The notes: generated by a model from the letters alone, not told the origin. Shown: positions 1 through 8,922, counted from the stretch's first letter. The stretch: DNA of 64,000 nt from JAGVPT01 sp964642725 (GCA_964642725.1 CAZXQG010000015.1:1-64000), one strand, 5' to 3'. A program made the numbers and translations.

Positions 1-54
1 CTTTGACCTCTACCGTGTCAAGGTAGCGCTCTAAACCAACTGAGCTAAGAGCCC
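1..54 (-). tRNA. tRNA-Val(GAC), 3' end cut by window edge
   Basis: Read on the minus strand, the segment starts GGGCTCTTAGCTCAGTTGG, a standard acceptor 5' strand, D-arm and D-loop. An anticodon stem CTACC/GGTAG follows, with loop TTGACAC, so the anticodon is GAC (valine). The variable region, T-arm and acceptor 3' strand lie left of position 1. The 5' end is placed at 54 from the GGGCTCT acceptor start. Confidence 0.9.
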
Positions 55-83
55 GTTTCTATTCTCTGTCAGGCCAGAAGCGA

Positions 84-112
84 AGTCCCTTTGGGACTGA
101 GCTAAGAGCCCG
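84..112. repeat. Partial copy of the tRNA-Val 5' end joined to a small hairpin
   Basis: The 16 bases ctgagctaagagcccg at 97-112 repeat exactly those at 40-55, the first 16 or so bases of tRNA-Val. Beside them a perfect 6-bp hairpin (agtccc ttt gggact, 84-98) replaces the rest of the tRNA. It may be the scar of an element that once used the tRNA 5' region, or a decayed second tRNA. Confidence 0.55.
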
Positions 113-519
113 GGGAAAACTGGGTATATTAAATGTTTCTTGCCTTCGAGTGTTTCTGCAAAACCGAAAAACCGTATGAGTCGTTTAACGGTCGCACAAA
201 CCGTCCAGTTGCCATGATGAGCATTTCGCTTGCTGCACTCATAATATAATACTCGATTGCTGTTGAATCAATAAGAAAATTGCTGTTCTTCAATTTTGCA
301 TCCCCATTCCTTTATCCACGGACGTTCAAGGCAGGTAGACGACCTTCAGCGGCACCAATTATTCAGAACTGCTTCCATGAAAGAAACTTGATTTCCAAAT
401 AACGGGATTTACGCTGATGTGTTCGCATTAGTCAAATAAGGACGCTACTCACGGGTCACTTCGCAGCGTTTGTTGATGGATGGCTTCCTGCCGAAGCTCA
501 TCTCATTGCAGCAACTCAT
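113..519. other. Non-coding stretch upstream of tRNA-Val and downstream of the ABC-F gene
   Basis: No open frame of recognisable content was seen here. On the minus strand TTGATT and TATATT lie about 17 bases apart near 240-270 and resemble a sigma-70 promoter. They are about 190 bases upstream of the tRNA, so the link is weak. No terminator hairpin with a T-run was seen for the ABC-F gene. Confidence 0.4.
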
Positions 520-2427
520 TTAAATCTTGGTAGACGACAATCCTTCAAGTTCGTGCCATCGGGCAAAAAGACGTTCTGCTTTTTCTCTTGCAGCAGCCAG
601 TTCTTCCGTGAGGTGAACTGTCTCCTTCCCCATCTTTTCGTAGAAATCAGGAGTTGCGAAAATTGCCTCGATGCGCACCACCTCGGCTTCGGCGCGGACG
701 ACCTCTTCCTCTATTGTCTCTAATTCCTTGGTCTCCTTCCATGTCAGCCTGTTCGCACGTTTCTTCGAGCCCTGCGCCGGCGTTGTCGAGCGTTTCTTCG
801 GTGCAGCTGCGCCGGATAATCGTGCCGCAGCTTCGGCCTGCCGGGCGTTTCTCTTTTCAAGATAGTAATCGTAATTCCCTTCGCTGAAGTGGACGTTTCC
901 GGCGCCTTCAAACGCCAGAATTCCGTTACAGACTCGATTCAAAAAGTAGCGATCGTGACTCACGGCGATAACACAACCGCCGAATGATACCAGCGCTTCT
1001 TCCAACACACGGAGAGTTGAAAGATCGAGGTCGTTCGTCGGCTCATCAAGTATCAAAAAATTTCCGCCATTCTTCAATATTTTCGCGATCAGCAGCCGGC
1101 TCCGTTCCCCTCCCGAGAGTTTGCCTACTTTTGTGTTAATTCTGTCGTCGGCGAAGAGGAATCGCCGGAGGTATTTCCACACGGTCATCCGCTCTTCTCC
1201 GAAAAGAATCCAATCTCTCCCGTCGCCGATTTCTTGAAGGACGGTGTTCTCGTCATTCAACGCTACGCGCGATTGATCGACATAGTTGAATACCGTTCTC
1301 TCACCGACCTCGGCGTGCCCTTCAGTGGGATAAAGTTCTCCGAGGATTATCTTCAGCAGTGTTGTTTTGCCTAGGCCATTGCGCCCGATAATCCCCAGTT
1401 TTCTCTTCTTGGCGAAGTTGAAATCGAGTTCCTTGAATAATCTCGTGCCACCAAGTTCCATGCCGAGATCCTTCAGATTGAGAACTTTCGATCCCAAAGG
1501 TGTCGCGGGCGGTATCACAAGATCGACATCGGCTTCGGCCTCGTATCCCTCCTGAGCCGCCGTCTCAAAGAAATTATCAAGCCTGCTTTTCGATTTAGTT
1601 CTTCTTGCCCGGGGTCCCCGGCGCACCCATTCCAATTCCCTGCGCAAGAAGCTGTTTCGCTTTTTCTCTTCGCTTTCCAGCTGTGCTTGGCGCACTGCTT
1701 TGTCAAGGAGGAAATCATTGTAATTGCCGGAGTGAGAGTGACAGACGCCGTCCGCGAGCTCAACGATGCGCGTTGCGATTGAATCGAGAAAATATCTGTC
1801 GTGCGTTACGAAAAGGCATGCCCCGGAGTAGCTGGCAAGAAATTCTTCCATCCACTCGATCGATTGTGTGTCGAGATGATTTGTCGGCTCGTCGAGGATA
1901 AGGAGATCGGGACGGGAGATGATCGCTCTGCAAAGTGCAACCCGACGTTTCTCTCCGCCTGAGAGCGTCGTAACGTCGCGAAGTTTCTCGGGCACATTCA
2001 GGGAATGCATCGCAGTCTCGATCCTGTTTTCCAGATTCCAGCCGTCCCGGTGATGGATATGTTGTTCCAGGAGGTGCCGTTTCGGCGAAGTATACGGCAG
2101 CGCTTCGTACTCTCTCAGTGCGTCAATGACGTCATGCGCCCCCTCAACAATGTTGTCGTAAACCGATCTTGAAGTATCAAGCTGAAAATCCTGGGGAAGA
2201 TATCCCGTGACCACTTCTTTTCCGCGGGAAACAGTTCCGGAATCGGGAGGCAAAATCCCGGCTATGATTTTGAGGAGCGTTGATTTTCCGGATCCGTTGT
2301 TTCCAATGAGTCCGATCCGGTCGCGTTGATGGACGTTTAGTGTCGCCTTTTTCAACACGACCTGTTCTCCGAAACGGGCGGACACTTCGTGTGCAGCAAT
2401 GATAACAAGGCTTACAGATTTGGACAT
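520..2427 (-). CDS. ABC-F family ATPase, Uup-like
   Basis: This is a cytoplasmic, soluble twin-cassette ATPase of the ABC-F family, whose characterised members act on the ribosome or in DNA/translation quality control rather than in transport. The first cassette has Walker A GNNGSGKST at residues 42-50 and signature LSGGEKRRV near 156. The second has Walker A GRNGLGKTT near 350 and signature LSGGERSRL near 440. Both are followed by ILDEPTNHLD or ILDEPTNDLD Walker B/D-loop motifs. No membrane segments are present. After the second cassette come a basic linker (KKRSTTPAQGSKKRANRL) and a charged coiled coil at roughly 560-630, matching the Uup-type C-terminal domain. The length of 635 aa is normal for Uup. 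The start is ATG without a clear SD. The family is certain; Uup versus another ABC-F subgroup is inferred from the coiled coil. Confidence 0.93.
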   Translation of the reverse strand: MSKSVSLVIIAAHEVSARFGEQVVLKKATLNVHQRDRIGLIGNNGSGKSTLLKIIAGILPPDSGTVSRGKEVVTGYLPQDFQLDTSRSVYDNIVEGAHDVIDALREYEALPYTSPKRHLLEQHIHHRDGWNLENRIETAMHSLNVPEKLRDVTTLSGGEKRRVALCRAIISRPDLLILDEPTNHLDTQSIEWMEEFLASYSGACLFVTHDRYFLDSIATRIVELADGVCHSHSGNYNDFLLDKAVRQAQLESEEKKRNSFLRRELEWVRRGPRARRTKSKSRLDNFFETAAQEGYEAEADVDLVIPPATPLGSKVLNLKDLGMELGGTRLFKELDFNFAKKRKLGIIGRNGLGKTTLLKIILGELYPTEGHAEVGERTVFNYVDQSRVALNDENTVLQEIGDGRDWILFGEERMTVWKYLRRFLFADDRINTKVGKLSGGERSRLLIAKILKNGGNFLILDEPTNDLDLSTLRVLEEALVSFGGCVIAVSHDRYFLNRVCNGILAFEGAGNVHFSEGNYDYYLEKRNARQAEAAARLSGAAAPKKRSTTPAQGSKKRANRLTWKETKELETIEEEVVRAEAEVVRIEAIFATPDFYEKMGKETVHLTEELAAAREKAERLFARWHELEGLSSTKI

Positions 2428-3051
2428 AATTCGATTTTGTTGTTCAATGGAGACCTGGTCCGGCGAAATATCCGCTTTCTGGTGACGTTATTGCATCGAT
2501 AGAAAAGCAGAAACCTCCTTTGTCCGGGAGGTCAACGGCTGTTTCTCACAAGAGAGATTTCCACTCACTAATAAGATAAGGTCGTGAACTCCATTTGTCA
2601 ACACGCCTGGTAGTGACTCATTTTGAGAACCTTGTTGAATATCCATGAGTTCATTCGTTCTGACGGATTTCACCTGCTGGTGGTTCATATTCATCTGCTG
2701 CCGTAGACCTTTCATTCAACATTAGCGAAGTGAAGATTTAGTTCATAAAAGATGCTGGCGCGATTCTTTCAGCTGTTCAGGAATATTGATTTCCGTTAAA
2801 AGATTAGCGAACGAGTTGGTTGAGTCGCTTCGTAGCAAGAAGGCAATCTCGCGGCGAGGATACACTAGAGGCCGAGTCATGTCTTTTTTTTATCGTATTG
2901 TTTTTTCGTATTGTGCGCTTGAATTTGACGGACCTACAAATTAGATTACCATAAGAAACAGAGACCCCAAGCTAAAAATGGGGATGAAGCGGGGCATAGC
3001 ATGGCACTTAACCGAATACAAAACGTCGTAATCAAATTACAATAACCTACC
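2428..3051. other. Intergenic stretch with one doubtful 75-codon frame
   Basis: A minus-strand frame at 2488-2715 encodes 75 residues beginning MKGLRQQMNMNHQQV. It has one cysteine, no obvious signal peptide and no recognised family, and it may be chance. The rest contains no motif I recognise. Both flanking genes point away from this stretch, so promoters for the ABC-F gene (minus) and the YdeI-like gene (plus) are expected here. Confidence 0.3.
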
Positions 3052-3645
3052 ATGACAAAGAGCAGAATGAATCCGAAGGTTGATTTTTATTTTAGCAAAG
3101 CCAAAAAGTGGCAGGAAGAATTGGAGAGATTGAGAATGATCGTTCTTGATTCTCCGCTAAACGAAGAATTGAAGTGGGGTTGTCCTTGTTACACCTTTCA
3201 GAATAGTAACGTAGTTTTAATACATGTGTTTAAAGAATACTGCGCGCTTTTGTTTTTCAAAGGAGCCTTGCTAAATGATTCCAATGGAATTTTGATCCAA
3301 CAAACGAAGAATGTGCAGGCAGCACGACAGATTCGGTTTGCTAATGTTCGGGAAATAGTTGAAAAACAAACCATGTTGAAAGCCTATATTTATGAAGCCA
3401 TTGAAGTAGAAAAAGCCGGTTTGAAAGTGAATTTTAAAGAGACTTCGGAATACGTCATTCCTGAAGAGTTTCAACACAAGCTGGATAAAATCCCCGCCTT
3501 GAAAACTGCTTTTGATGCGTTGACGCCGGGACGACAAAGAGGTTATATTTTTTATTTTTCTCAGCCCAAACAATCCAAAACCCGGGAGGCAAGGGTTGAA
3601 AAATGTATGCGGCAAATTCTCAACGGAAAGGGACTACATGATTAA
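3052..3645 (+). CDS. YdeI/OmpD-associated family protein (DUF1801 plus OmdA-type C-terminus)
   Basis: This is a cytoplasmic protein of 197 aa. The N-terminal half (about 6-120) has the DUF1801-like pattern: PKVDFYFSKAKKWQEELERL, then the LKWGCPCYTF segment and LIHVFKEYCALLFFKGALL. The C-terminal half (VIPEEFQHKLDKIPALKTAFDALTPGRQRGYIFYFSQPKQSKTREARVEKC) matches the bacteriocin-protection/YdeI-OmdA tail. Family members are widespread; E. coli YdeI and Salmonella OmdA are linked to stress or peptide resistance, but no reaction is established. The annotated ATG at 3052 has no strong SD. An in-frame ATG at 3067 (MNPKVDF) matches the usual family start better. The gene stands alone. Confidence 0.85.
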   Translation: MTKSRMNPKVDFYFSKAKKWQEELERLRMIVLDSPLNEELKWGCPCYTFQNSNVVLIHVFKEYCALLFFKGALLNDSNGILIQQTKNVQAARQIRFANVREIVEKQTMLKAYIYEAIEVEKAGLKVNFKETSEYVIPEEFQHKLDKIPALKTAFDALTPGRQRGYIFYFSQPKQSKTREARVEKCMRQILNGKGLHD

Positions 3646-3651
3646 AAGCCA

Positions 3652-3750
3652 TCTCGAAAACCCACAGTACGGTCATCCTGATCCTCAGGTGACAATGATG
3701 TTGCATTGATGCTTCGGAATGAGGTTACTCGGAGTTTTCGAAAAGGGTTC
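3652..3750. repeat. Degenerate intergenic inverted repeat
   Basis: The segment is framed by tctcgaaaaccc (3652-3663) and ggagttttcgaaaag (3731-3745), which are inverted copies. The interior has 'gtcatcctga...cctcaggtgac' and 'ttcggaatgag' pieces like the palindromic intergenic repeats at 60.4 and 62.1 kb. It could also end transcription of the YdeI-like gene. Confidence 0.4.
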
Positions 3751-3867
3751 TAGTATCATTAGAGTTCCACCACGTTTTCGGTACCGTCGTTATCGGGGAT
3801 TCTGAGGTCGCTGCTGCGGTTGGTACCAGATAACAGCATTTGCGATTCCGCGGTCAATAGAAAATTC

Positions 3868-4950
3868 CTACTCCGAACTTCTGTAGGCAAGGCCGAATGG
3901 AAGGTAGCGCATCGTGATACCGACAATAAATTGATTTCCTTTACCGAGGCTCGCAAACATACCCGGTGCAAATCCGAAAACGGAGATTACTCCCGGATAA
4001 ATATTGAGCACTTCTTTTTCGTTGATGCGGTCTGATGCCATGAACGATGCAAGGAGAGAATTGTCTCTATCCCAAAACAACCCGGCTATCCATCCGAGAG
4101 TAACGGTTTCAGTCCGAGTGCCGTTGCGCGAATCAACTACGCGCAGTTCGCGCGCTGCAAACCCTGCGCCGGCAGAGAAGCTTTCGTTATTCTCCTGCCG
4201 GAATGAGAGTCCTAGCATTCCATTATCGCCGAAATGATAGAATACGCTGGTACGTTCTGTAAACGGCAGGTGATAACGGATTACATAATATTGCCCCTGG
4301 TTTTCGATGGTGTTGTATTTCGGATTCCATGCAGGCTGTCCCGGCCATGCAGTCATATGCAGTGTTGTGCTGAAAAAATTGGCTACTGCATCTGAGGTGA
4401 ACAATATAACGCCGCCAACATCAAAAATGTACAGGTCGGCCAGAGGATCAACATTCGGTCCGACAAATTTGTCGTTCTCTGCCGCTTCATTGACAAAATG
4501 ATATGTCGCAATAGTCAATCCCGCCATCAGCGTTGGATACGGAACGTCGTAATATTTAAACCATTCATACATCATCCGGCTGTCCATTCCCCCTCCGATA
4601 AGATGCAGAGTATAGTTGGGGAAGTATTGCGCTTTGTCAAGACTTAAACTCGTCGGAAAAACCTCCTGCCCGAGAAATCTCCCCCAACCGTATTTATCGA
4701 TGGATGGAAACGGATCTTTAACATTTTCCCAAACATTGTAGAATCCCGTCCCGATCTTCATTGTTGAAAGCTCGCGCGAATGTGTCGCCGATTGCAAAAT
4801 ATCAAAGCCGGCGTTGATGATAATCGAACCGGGGTTAATGGTGGACTCCGAGCCGTACGGGATTCCGTGATAAAAATAATACTGATCTTGACCGAAAAGT
4901 AGCGATGAAGTAAGCAGTGAGATTGAAAGCAGAAGGCAGGGACGGAACAT
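3868..4950 (-). CDS. Exported protein of unknown function, DUF3943-like pattern
   Basis: The N-terminus is a clear signal peptide (MFRPCLLLSISLLTSSLLFG, cleavage probably before or after Q21). The mature protein of about 340 aa is rich in aromatic residues and alternating strands. Its central part, FPNYTLHLIGGGMDSRMMYEWF through YHFVNEAAEND to VDPLADLYIFDVGG, has the spaced N, H, E and DP..D residues that recall DUF3943-type envelope proteins; I cannot confirm this. The last 120 residues look like antiparallel beta-strands, so an outer-membrane or periplasmic location is likely. There are no close partners: the upstream neighbour on the other strand is the receiver gene at 5181. The function is unknown. 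Confidence 0.75.
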   Translation of the reverse strand: MFRPCLLLSISLLTSSLLFGQDQYYFYHGIPYGSESTINPGSIIINAGFDILQSATHSRELSTMKIGTGFYNVWENVKDPFPSIDKYGWGRFLGQEVFPTSLSLDKAQYFPNYTLHLIGGGMDSRMMYEWFKYYDVPYPTLMAGLTIATYHFVNEAAENDKFVGPNVDPLADLYIFDVGGVILFTSDAVANFFSTTLHMTAWPGQPAWNPKYNTIENQGQYYVIRYHLPFTERTSVFYHFGDNGMLGLSFRQENNESFSAGAGFAARELRVVDSRNGTRTETVTLGWIAGLFWDRDNSLLASFMASDRINEKEVLNIYPGVISVFGFAPGMFASLGKGNQFIVGITMRYLPFGLAYRSSE

Positions 4951-5180
4951 TGAGCAGTATATATTTATTTTGTGGAAAAATCCAAAACGTTGTTTGTTAA
5001 ACTGTTAAGGTACGGTTTGCGATGCTGTTTTTCAACAGCGAAAAACATATTTGTTCTGCTGTTTTAAGACATGAACGCAACGGTGCCTTTCTTTTAGCTT
5101 GATTCTACCGCCGATTACTCTTACATTTCCTTTGGATCGAAGTCGATGCAGGAAGATGCTGAAATATTTCTGACCAAACC

Positions 5181-5579
5181 ATGCCGGTTGAACAGAGGAA
5201 AAAGATACTCATTGTCGATGATGAAAGGCTCACTCGGGCATTTTTGCAGCACAGCGCTATTCTTGCCGGGTATGACGTGATACTTGCGTCGAATGGCGAG
5301 GAAGCGATGCAGAAGATTCGCGAGGACGCTCCCGACCTTATCGTAGTCGATTTGGTGATGCCCGACATTAACGGATTCGAAATGTGCCGCCGGATCAGGA
5401 GCAACGAGCAAACGAAAAAAACTCCCGTCATCGTTGTCAGCGCACTACAAAGCCAGAGCGATATTGAAGAAGCAAAAATATCCGGTGCAGATGTCTATTT
5501 GATAAAACCGATTAAATCTGAAGAATTTCTCAAGCACGTAAAGAAATATCTCCCGTCTCCCTTTAAAACCGTTCCCTGA
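5181..5579 (+). CDS. Single-domain response regulator (CheY-like receiver)
   Basis: This 132-aa protein is a complete receiver domain with no output domain. The acidic pocket is D13-D14, the phospho-acceptor is D57 in IVVDLVMPD, the conserved Ser/Thr is S87 in VVSAL, and the conserved lysine is K109 in LIKPI. All the residues needed for phosphotransfer are present. It must act through a partner protein or as a phosphate shuttle. The next gene, 260 bases downstream on the same strand, encodes an HDOD protein, a common partner in Bacteroidota-like signalling loci. No histidine kinase is encoded in the window. Confidence 0.93.
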   Translation: MPVEQRKKILIVDDERLTRAFLQHSAILAGYDVILASNGEEAMQKIREDAPDLIVVDLVMPDINGFEMCRRIRSNEQTKKTPVIVVSALQSQSDIEEAKISGADVYLIKPIKSEEFLKHVKKYLPSPFKTVP

Positions 5580-5840
5580 ACCGCCGGAGCTTTTTTAGAA
5601 GTACGGTGGCACATTGATAAGAACTTCGCCGCGACTTTGCTTTCGTGAAACCTCTCGGATTTTTGCCTTGACTCTTCCCACTCTTCCACCTACATTTATG
5701 CGGATAATCAAGCAATTCCGAAAGGATCCGCTTGGAAAATGTTTTCCTAATGCTTCGATGATTGTATGGACGAAAGCGTCATTTCATCCTTTTCCACTAG
5801 AGTGTTCTCTTTCCACGAATCTCAGCAATAGTATCAGCCG

Positions 5841-6710
5841 ATGCGGGACATCCGTTCCGAAATAGACGAGATCAACGAAATTATCCCCTTCCCTGCCGTC
5901 ATTGGGGAGATACTTTCCGCGCTCAGCAACGACGACATTTCAACAATGAAGATTACCAAGTTGATCGAGTCCGATCCGGCGCTGACAACAAATATTCTGC
6001 GTGCCGCGAACGCCCCGTATTACGGTATCCGGGGATATGTGAAAAATGTCAACAGCGCTATCGCCCTTGTAGGTTTGGATGAAACGAGCCGGCTTTTGCT
6101 TGCATATCACATGAAACAACGCCTGATTTTCCTTAACATGCAGCAATGGGGTAGCCTGGAAGCATTGTGGAAACATTCCATTTCGACGGCCACGTTGGCA
6201 CGTGTTATAGCATCTCACCTTAACCTTAAAGCCGGCGACAAAGAATTTACGGCGGGACTCCTTCACGACATGGGCAAACTTGTGTTGATTCAGTACTTTC
6301 CGGATTCATTGACCGTAACGCAGCAAATGATCAAAGAATTGGGGATGCGCGACGTCGAAGCTGAGCAGCAGACGCTTGCAATATCTCACACCGAAATTGG
6401 AGGTCATCTCGGCAACAAGTGGTCGCTCCCTCCGGAGTATGTTGAAGTGATGGAGTGGCATCACGAAGCCGGCAACGCAACCAACGATCCGGTGCTGACC
6501 GCGGTCGTTCGATTTGCGGATTTGTTGTGCGAGCAATGGGGTCACGGCATCGGGGAACAGCCGCAAGGTTTTTCAATAGAAGATGATGCATGTTGGAAAG
6601 TCCTTGCTGCGACTACGCCTTCGATCGGAAAACGAACTGCTTCCGAAGTGGGGCAAGAACTTCTGGTGGAATTCGAAAAGAGTAAGGGGCTTATTCAACT
6701 CCTTGCATAA
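5841..6710 (+). CDS. HDOD domain signalling protein
   Basis: The HDOD domain covers about residues 8-205. It opens with EINEIIPFPAVIGEILSALSNDDIS, then SDPALTTNILRAANAPYYG and VKNVNSAIALVGLDETSRLLL, followed by the HD-like segment FTAGLLHDMGKLVLIQYFP and SHTEIGGHLGNKWSLP. HDOD proteins are HD-superfamily relatives that usually lack phosphodiesterase activity and work in regulation. Here the H-D pair of LLHDMGK is kept and a second histidine pair (EWHHEAG) follows, so weak catalysis cannot be excluded. The remaining C-terminus is a helical tail without a recognised domain. It probably works with the CheY-like receiver upstream. Confidence 0.9.
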   Translation: MRDIRSEIDEINEIIPFPAVIGEILSALSNDDISTMKITKLIESDPALTTNILRAANAPYYGIRGYVKNVNSAIALVGLDETSRLLLAYHMKQRLIFLNMQQWGSLEALWKHSISTATLARVIASHLNLKAGDKEFTAGLLHDMGKLVLIQYFPDSLTVTQQMIKELGMRDVEAEQQTLAISHTEIGGHLGNKWSLPPEYVEVMEWHHEAGNATNDPVLTAVVRFADLLCEQWGHGIGEQPQGFSIEDDACWKVLAATTPSIGKRTASEVGQELLVEFEKSKGLIQLLA

Positions 6711-6857
6711 GGCGAGTGTTTTGCGGTGATCGGCTCACCTGATTCTCATTGCCAATCAGTAAAGATAACGAGACAACGGTAGAGCCGATTTCTTCTTTGG
6801 TTTCACCCTATAGGCGTAAACCCCGATCCTTTTTCAATTGAAGGACGGTCTGATCAT

Positions 6858-7538
6858 TTAATCTTCTTCCTCGCGCAATTCGTGTTCAACAAACCGTTCC
6901 CGCTCGTGCTGCAATTGATGAAACTGCTCTTTTTGTTTTGCGTTTAAGAGCAACTCAATTTTTTTATTGGTTTCCTCAAGAAATGTCTCTCTCCGTTTGT
7001 TCGCAGCATCGGAGTTCTCCATCCCGGGTTTTGCCGGCTTCATAATTCTATCGTGCGATGCACGGATAAGGAGAAGCAAATTTTCCGTCTGAACGCTGTC
7101 CAGGTCGAGCTCTCGCTGTAGCCGTTCTGCATACTCATAGGAAAATGCCATCGATATTCCTAACTTTTCACGTGAGCTGTCGCTCGGTTGAGCAAATGTA
7201 AGTTCACGGTCAAGACTCCCCTGCTGTTCGGGGCGAAGGACAGCGGAAAGTTCACGCTTCATTGAATCAACGATCAATGCCATTTCTGCCTGATGATGGT
7301 CAAAAAGTATGTCTATTCTTTGGGCCGTTCGTTTCGCAATCTCTTCCACTTTTTGCCTTTGCGTAGAGTCGGGGTTCACCACCTCGTTAACTTTCGATAG
7401 GAACATTTCTGTCCGTTCCATCGAATCAAGCTTGTGATGATGGTGTTTCATTAACGCTCCTCTGCCGACAGCGCCGAGAACGACGCCGATGATGAGGGTT
7501 GCAATAATGATAACCGTGACTTTCAGTTTTGTCATCAT
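6858..7538 (-). CDS. Periplasmic Spy/CnrX-like protein of an ECF sigma operon
   Basis: The protein has 226 aa with an N-terminal membrane anchor at about 5-28 (VTVIIIATLIIGVVLGAVG), followed directly by a HHHH cluster (residues 32-35) that could bind metal. The rest is almost entirely amphipathic helix rich in E, K and Q, with LRPEQQGSLDRELTF and LNAKQKEQFHQL segments. This is the pattern of the CpxP/Spy/CnrX/ZraP type of periplasmic sensor-chaperones. It is the third gene of the sigma/anti-sigma operon; its start overlaps the anti-sigma stop (ATGATGA), suggesting coupled translation. In related metal systems such a protein senses the inducer and controls the anti-sigma factor. The inducer here is unknown. 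Confidence 0.75.
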   Translation of the reverse strand: MMTKLKVTVIIIATLIIGVVLGAVGRGALMKHHHHKLDSMERTEMFLSKVNEVVNPDSTQRQKVEEIAKRTAQRIDILFDHHQAEMALIVDSMKRELSAVLRPEQQGSLDRELTFAQPSDSSREKLGISMAFSYEYAERLQRELDLDSVQTENLLLLIRASHDRIMKPAKPGMENSDAANKRRETFLEETNKKIELLLNAKQKEQFHQLQHERERFVEHELREEED

Positions 7539-7936
7539 TCGAACGGCACCTCCAGGGCAAGGACTTGCTCAAGTGTTGGATGATGAATACCAAGCGCTGA
7601 TTCGACTGTGAAGGCATTCTCGCGGCTGATGTTATATGCACTGCAGATGATGACAAGGACGGCCGCCGCTGCGGCGACACCTCGAAACACCGACACAAAA
7701 TATTCAGAAATCGACTGCTGAGAGTTGCCCAATCGTTCCACCACTCGCTCCGCGAAGAATGGTTTAAAACTCTGGCCATTCACAGTTTGAAAGCTGCGAC
7801 GCAGATTAATAAAATCTTGTTTCACCGCCCGGAGTTCCTCAGAAGAAGCAAGAGCTTTTTCTAGCCGGCGAAGCTCATCTTCTGCCAACGGGGCATCAAA
7901 AGATCGAATCAGCAAATTGTAAAGAGTATGATCCAT
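7535..7936 (-). CDS. Membrane anti-sigma factor (putative)
   Basis: This 133-aa protein lies between the ECF sigma gene and the Spy-like gene. The N-terminal half is cytoplasmic and helical (DHTLYNLLIRSFDAPLAEDELRRLEKAL). It is followed by one membrane segment at about 86-104 (VFRGVAAAAAVLVIICSAY) and a short periplasmic tail. It has no HxxxCxxC zinc motif, so it is not a classical ZAS anti-sigma factor. The start is the ATG at 7936, preceded by a strong SD (AGGAGG, 8-13 bases upstream). The sigma stop and this start share one base (TGATG). The assignment rests mainly on operon position and topology. Confidence 0.72.
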   Translation of the reverse strand: MDHTLYNLLIRSFDAPLAEDELRRLEKALASSEELRAVKQDFINLRRSFQTVNGQSFKPFFAERVVERLGNSQQSISEYFVSVFRGVAAAAAVLVIICSAYNISRENAFTVESALGIHHPTLEQVLALEVPFE

Positions 7937-8502
7937 CAAAAACCCTCCTTGTAATTATGAAGTACCGATTGCAATTTTTTCTGCGCCCGCTGCAGGCGGG
8001 ACAATACCGTGCCTATAGGAATGTGTAATATCTCCGCTGTTTCTTCGGTCGAATATCCTTCCGCAAGCCGCAAAGTGACGACAGCGCGGAATTTCGGACT
8101 CAGCGTATCCATAGCGCGGCGGATAATTTCCTTTTCATCAAAATTATCTGCACGATTGTGGTCCGAAGGCTCTTCTATCTCATTTACGGAATCAATGCTT
8201 TTAAAGAATGACCTGCGCCGCTCACGCCGGCGTATTTCGTTTAATGACAGGTTCATAGCAATGCGGGTAATATATGTTCCGATAGAGGAATCACCACGGA
8301 AACTCTTCAGGGCATTGTGGAATCGTATAAAGGTCTCCTGTCCAATATCATCTGCCTCGTCGCACTGCCCAAGCATGCCGATTACCGTAGCGGCGACTTT
8401 TGATTCGTAGCGTCTTACCAATTCCCCAAAAGCTACGATATCTCCCTCGCGGGAGCTCCTCAGCAGCTCCTCGTCCGCCCGATGTCGTATGTCATTATTC
8501 AA
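7936..8502 (-). CDS. ECF-type RNA polymerase sigma factor
   Basis: The protein has 188 aa, a normal ECF length. Region 2 (about 18-90) carries DEADDIGQETFIRFHNAL, then FRGDSSIGTYITRIAMNLSLNEIRRRERR, the -10 recognition and core-binding part. Region 4 (about 125-180) is LSPKFRAVVTLRLAEGYSTEETAEILHIPIGTVLSRLQRAQKKL with a clear helix-turn-helix. The upstream frame has no ATG, so the start is TTG at 8502 or nearby. First gene of an operon with the anti-sigma and Spy-like genes. ECF operons of this layout normally autoregulate, so its own promoter would be in 8503-8700. No consensus could be read by eye. Confidence 0.95.
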   Translation of the reverse strand: MNNDIRHRADEELLRSSREGDIVAFGELVRRYESKVAATVIGMLGQCDEADDIGQETFIRFHNALKSFRGDSSIGTYITRIAMNLSLNEIRRRERRRSFFKSIDSVNEIEEPSDHNRADNFDEKEIIRRAMDTLSPKFRAVVTLRLAEGYSTEETAEILHIPIGTVLSRLQRAQKKLQSVLHNYKEGF

Positions 8503-8922
8503 TAGATTAGACAGTCTAAAAGAGCAATTGATTCCGCCTTTTGATGATGAAAACGGAATAACCAGAAATAAATAAAAGTACTACAAATGGAATAAAGGGC
8601 ACAATTCTAATGTCTAATATCCAAAGGAATCGCAGATCGGCCCATTGTTAAGGTTCTGCGATAAATGTCGCTATAGCCCAGCCAAGAATCAAGAAAATAA
8701 TCTTCTCAGCCTAGAAGTTTTGCTCTTACCATCGCTTCACAAGGAGACAAAGTCATTCTGAATTGATACGATAATTCTTAAACCGATTGACATTCAGTGA
8801 GCACTTTGTGTCCTAACTATCCTTTCTTCCTACTCCCTTGGTGTTCAGTATAACTTTAATGATCGTTGATGGCGATATGTGTGGGAAATTATTCAACTCT
8901 ATAACAATCCTGAGCAGCATCC
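8503..8922. other. Divergent promoter region between the ECF operon and the Rieske cassette
   Basis: The two flanking operons are transcribed away from each other. No gene was found. A TTGACA hexamer lies at about 8787 in the direction of the Rieske gene, but no convincing -10 stands at normal spacing. The shared regulatory region would allow the sigma factor to drive both operons; this is inference. Confidence 0.4.

Noticed and set aside
2488..2715. 75-codon minus-strand frame as a possible small peptide or natural-product precursor
   Set aside because: It has a single cysteine, no double-Gly leader, no modification gene nearby and no recognisable family. It is mentioned only in the intergenic entry.
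5614..5865. 83-codon plus-strand frame between the receiver and HDOD genes
   Set aside because: It has no SD, no recognisable content, and overlaps the HDOD start.
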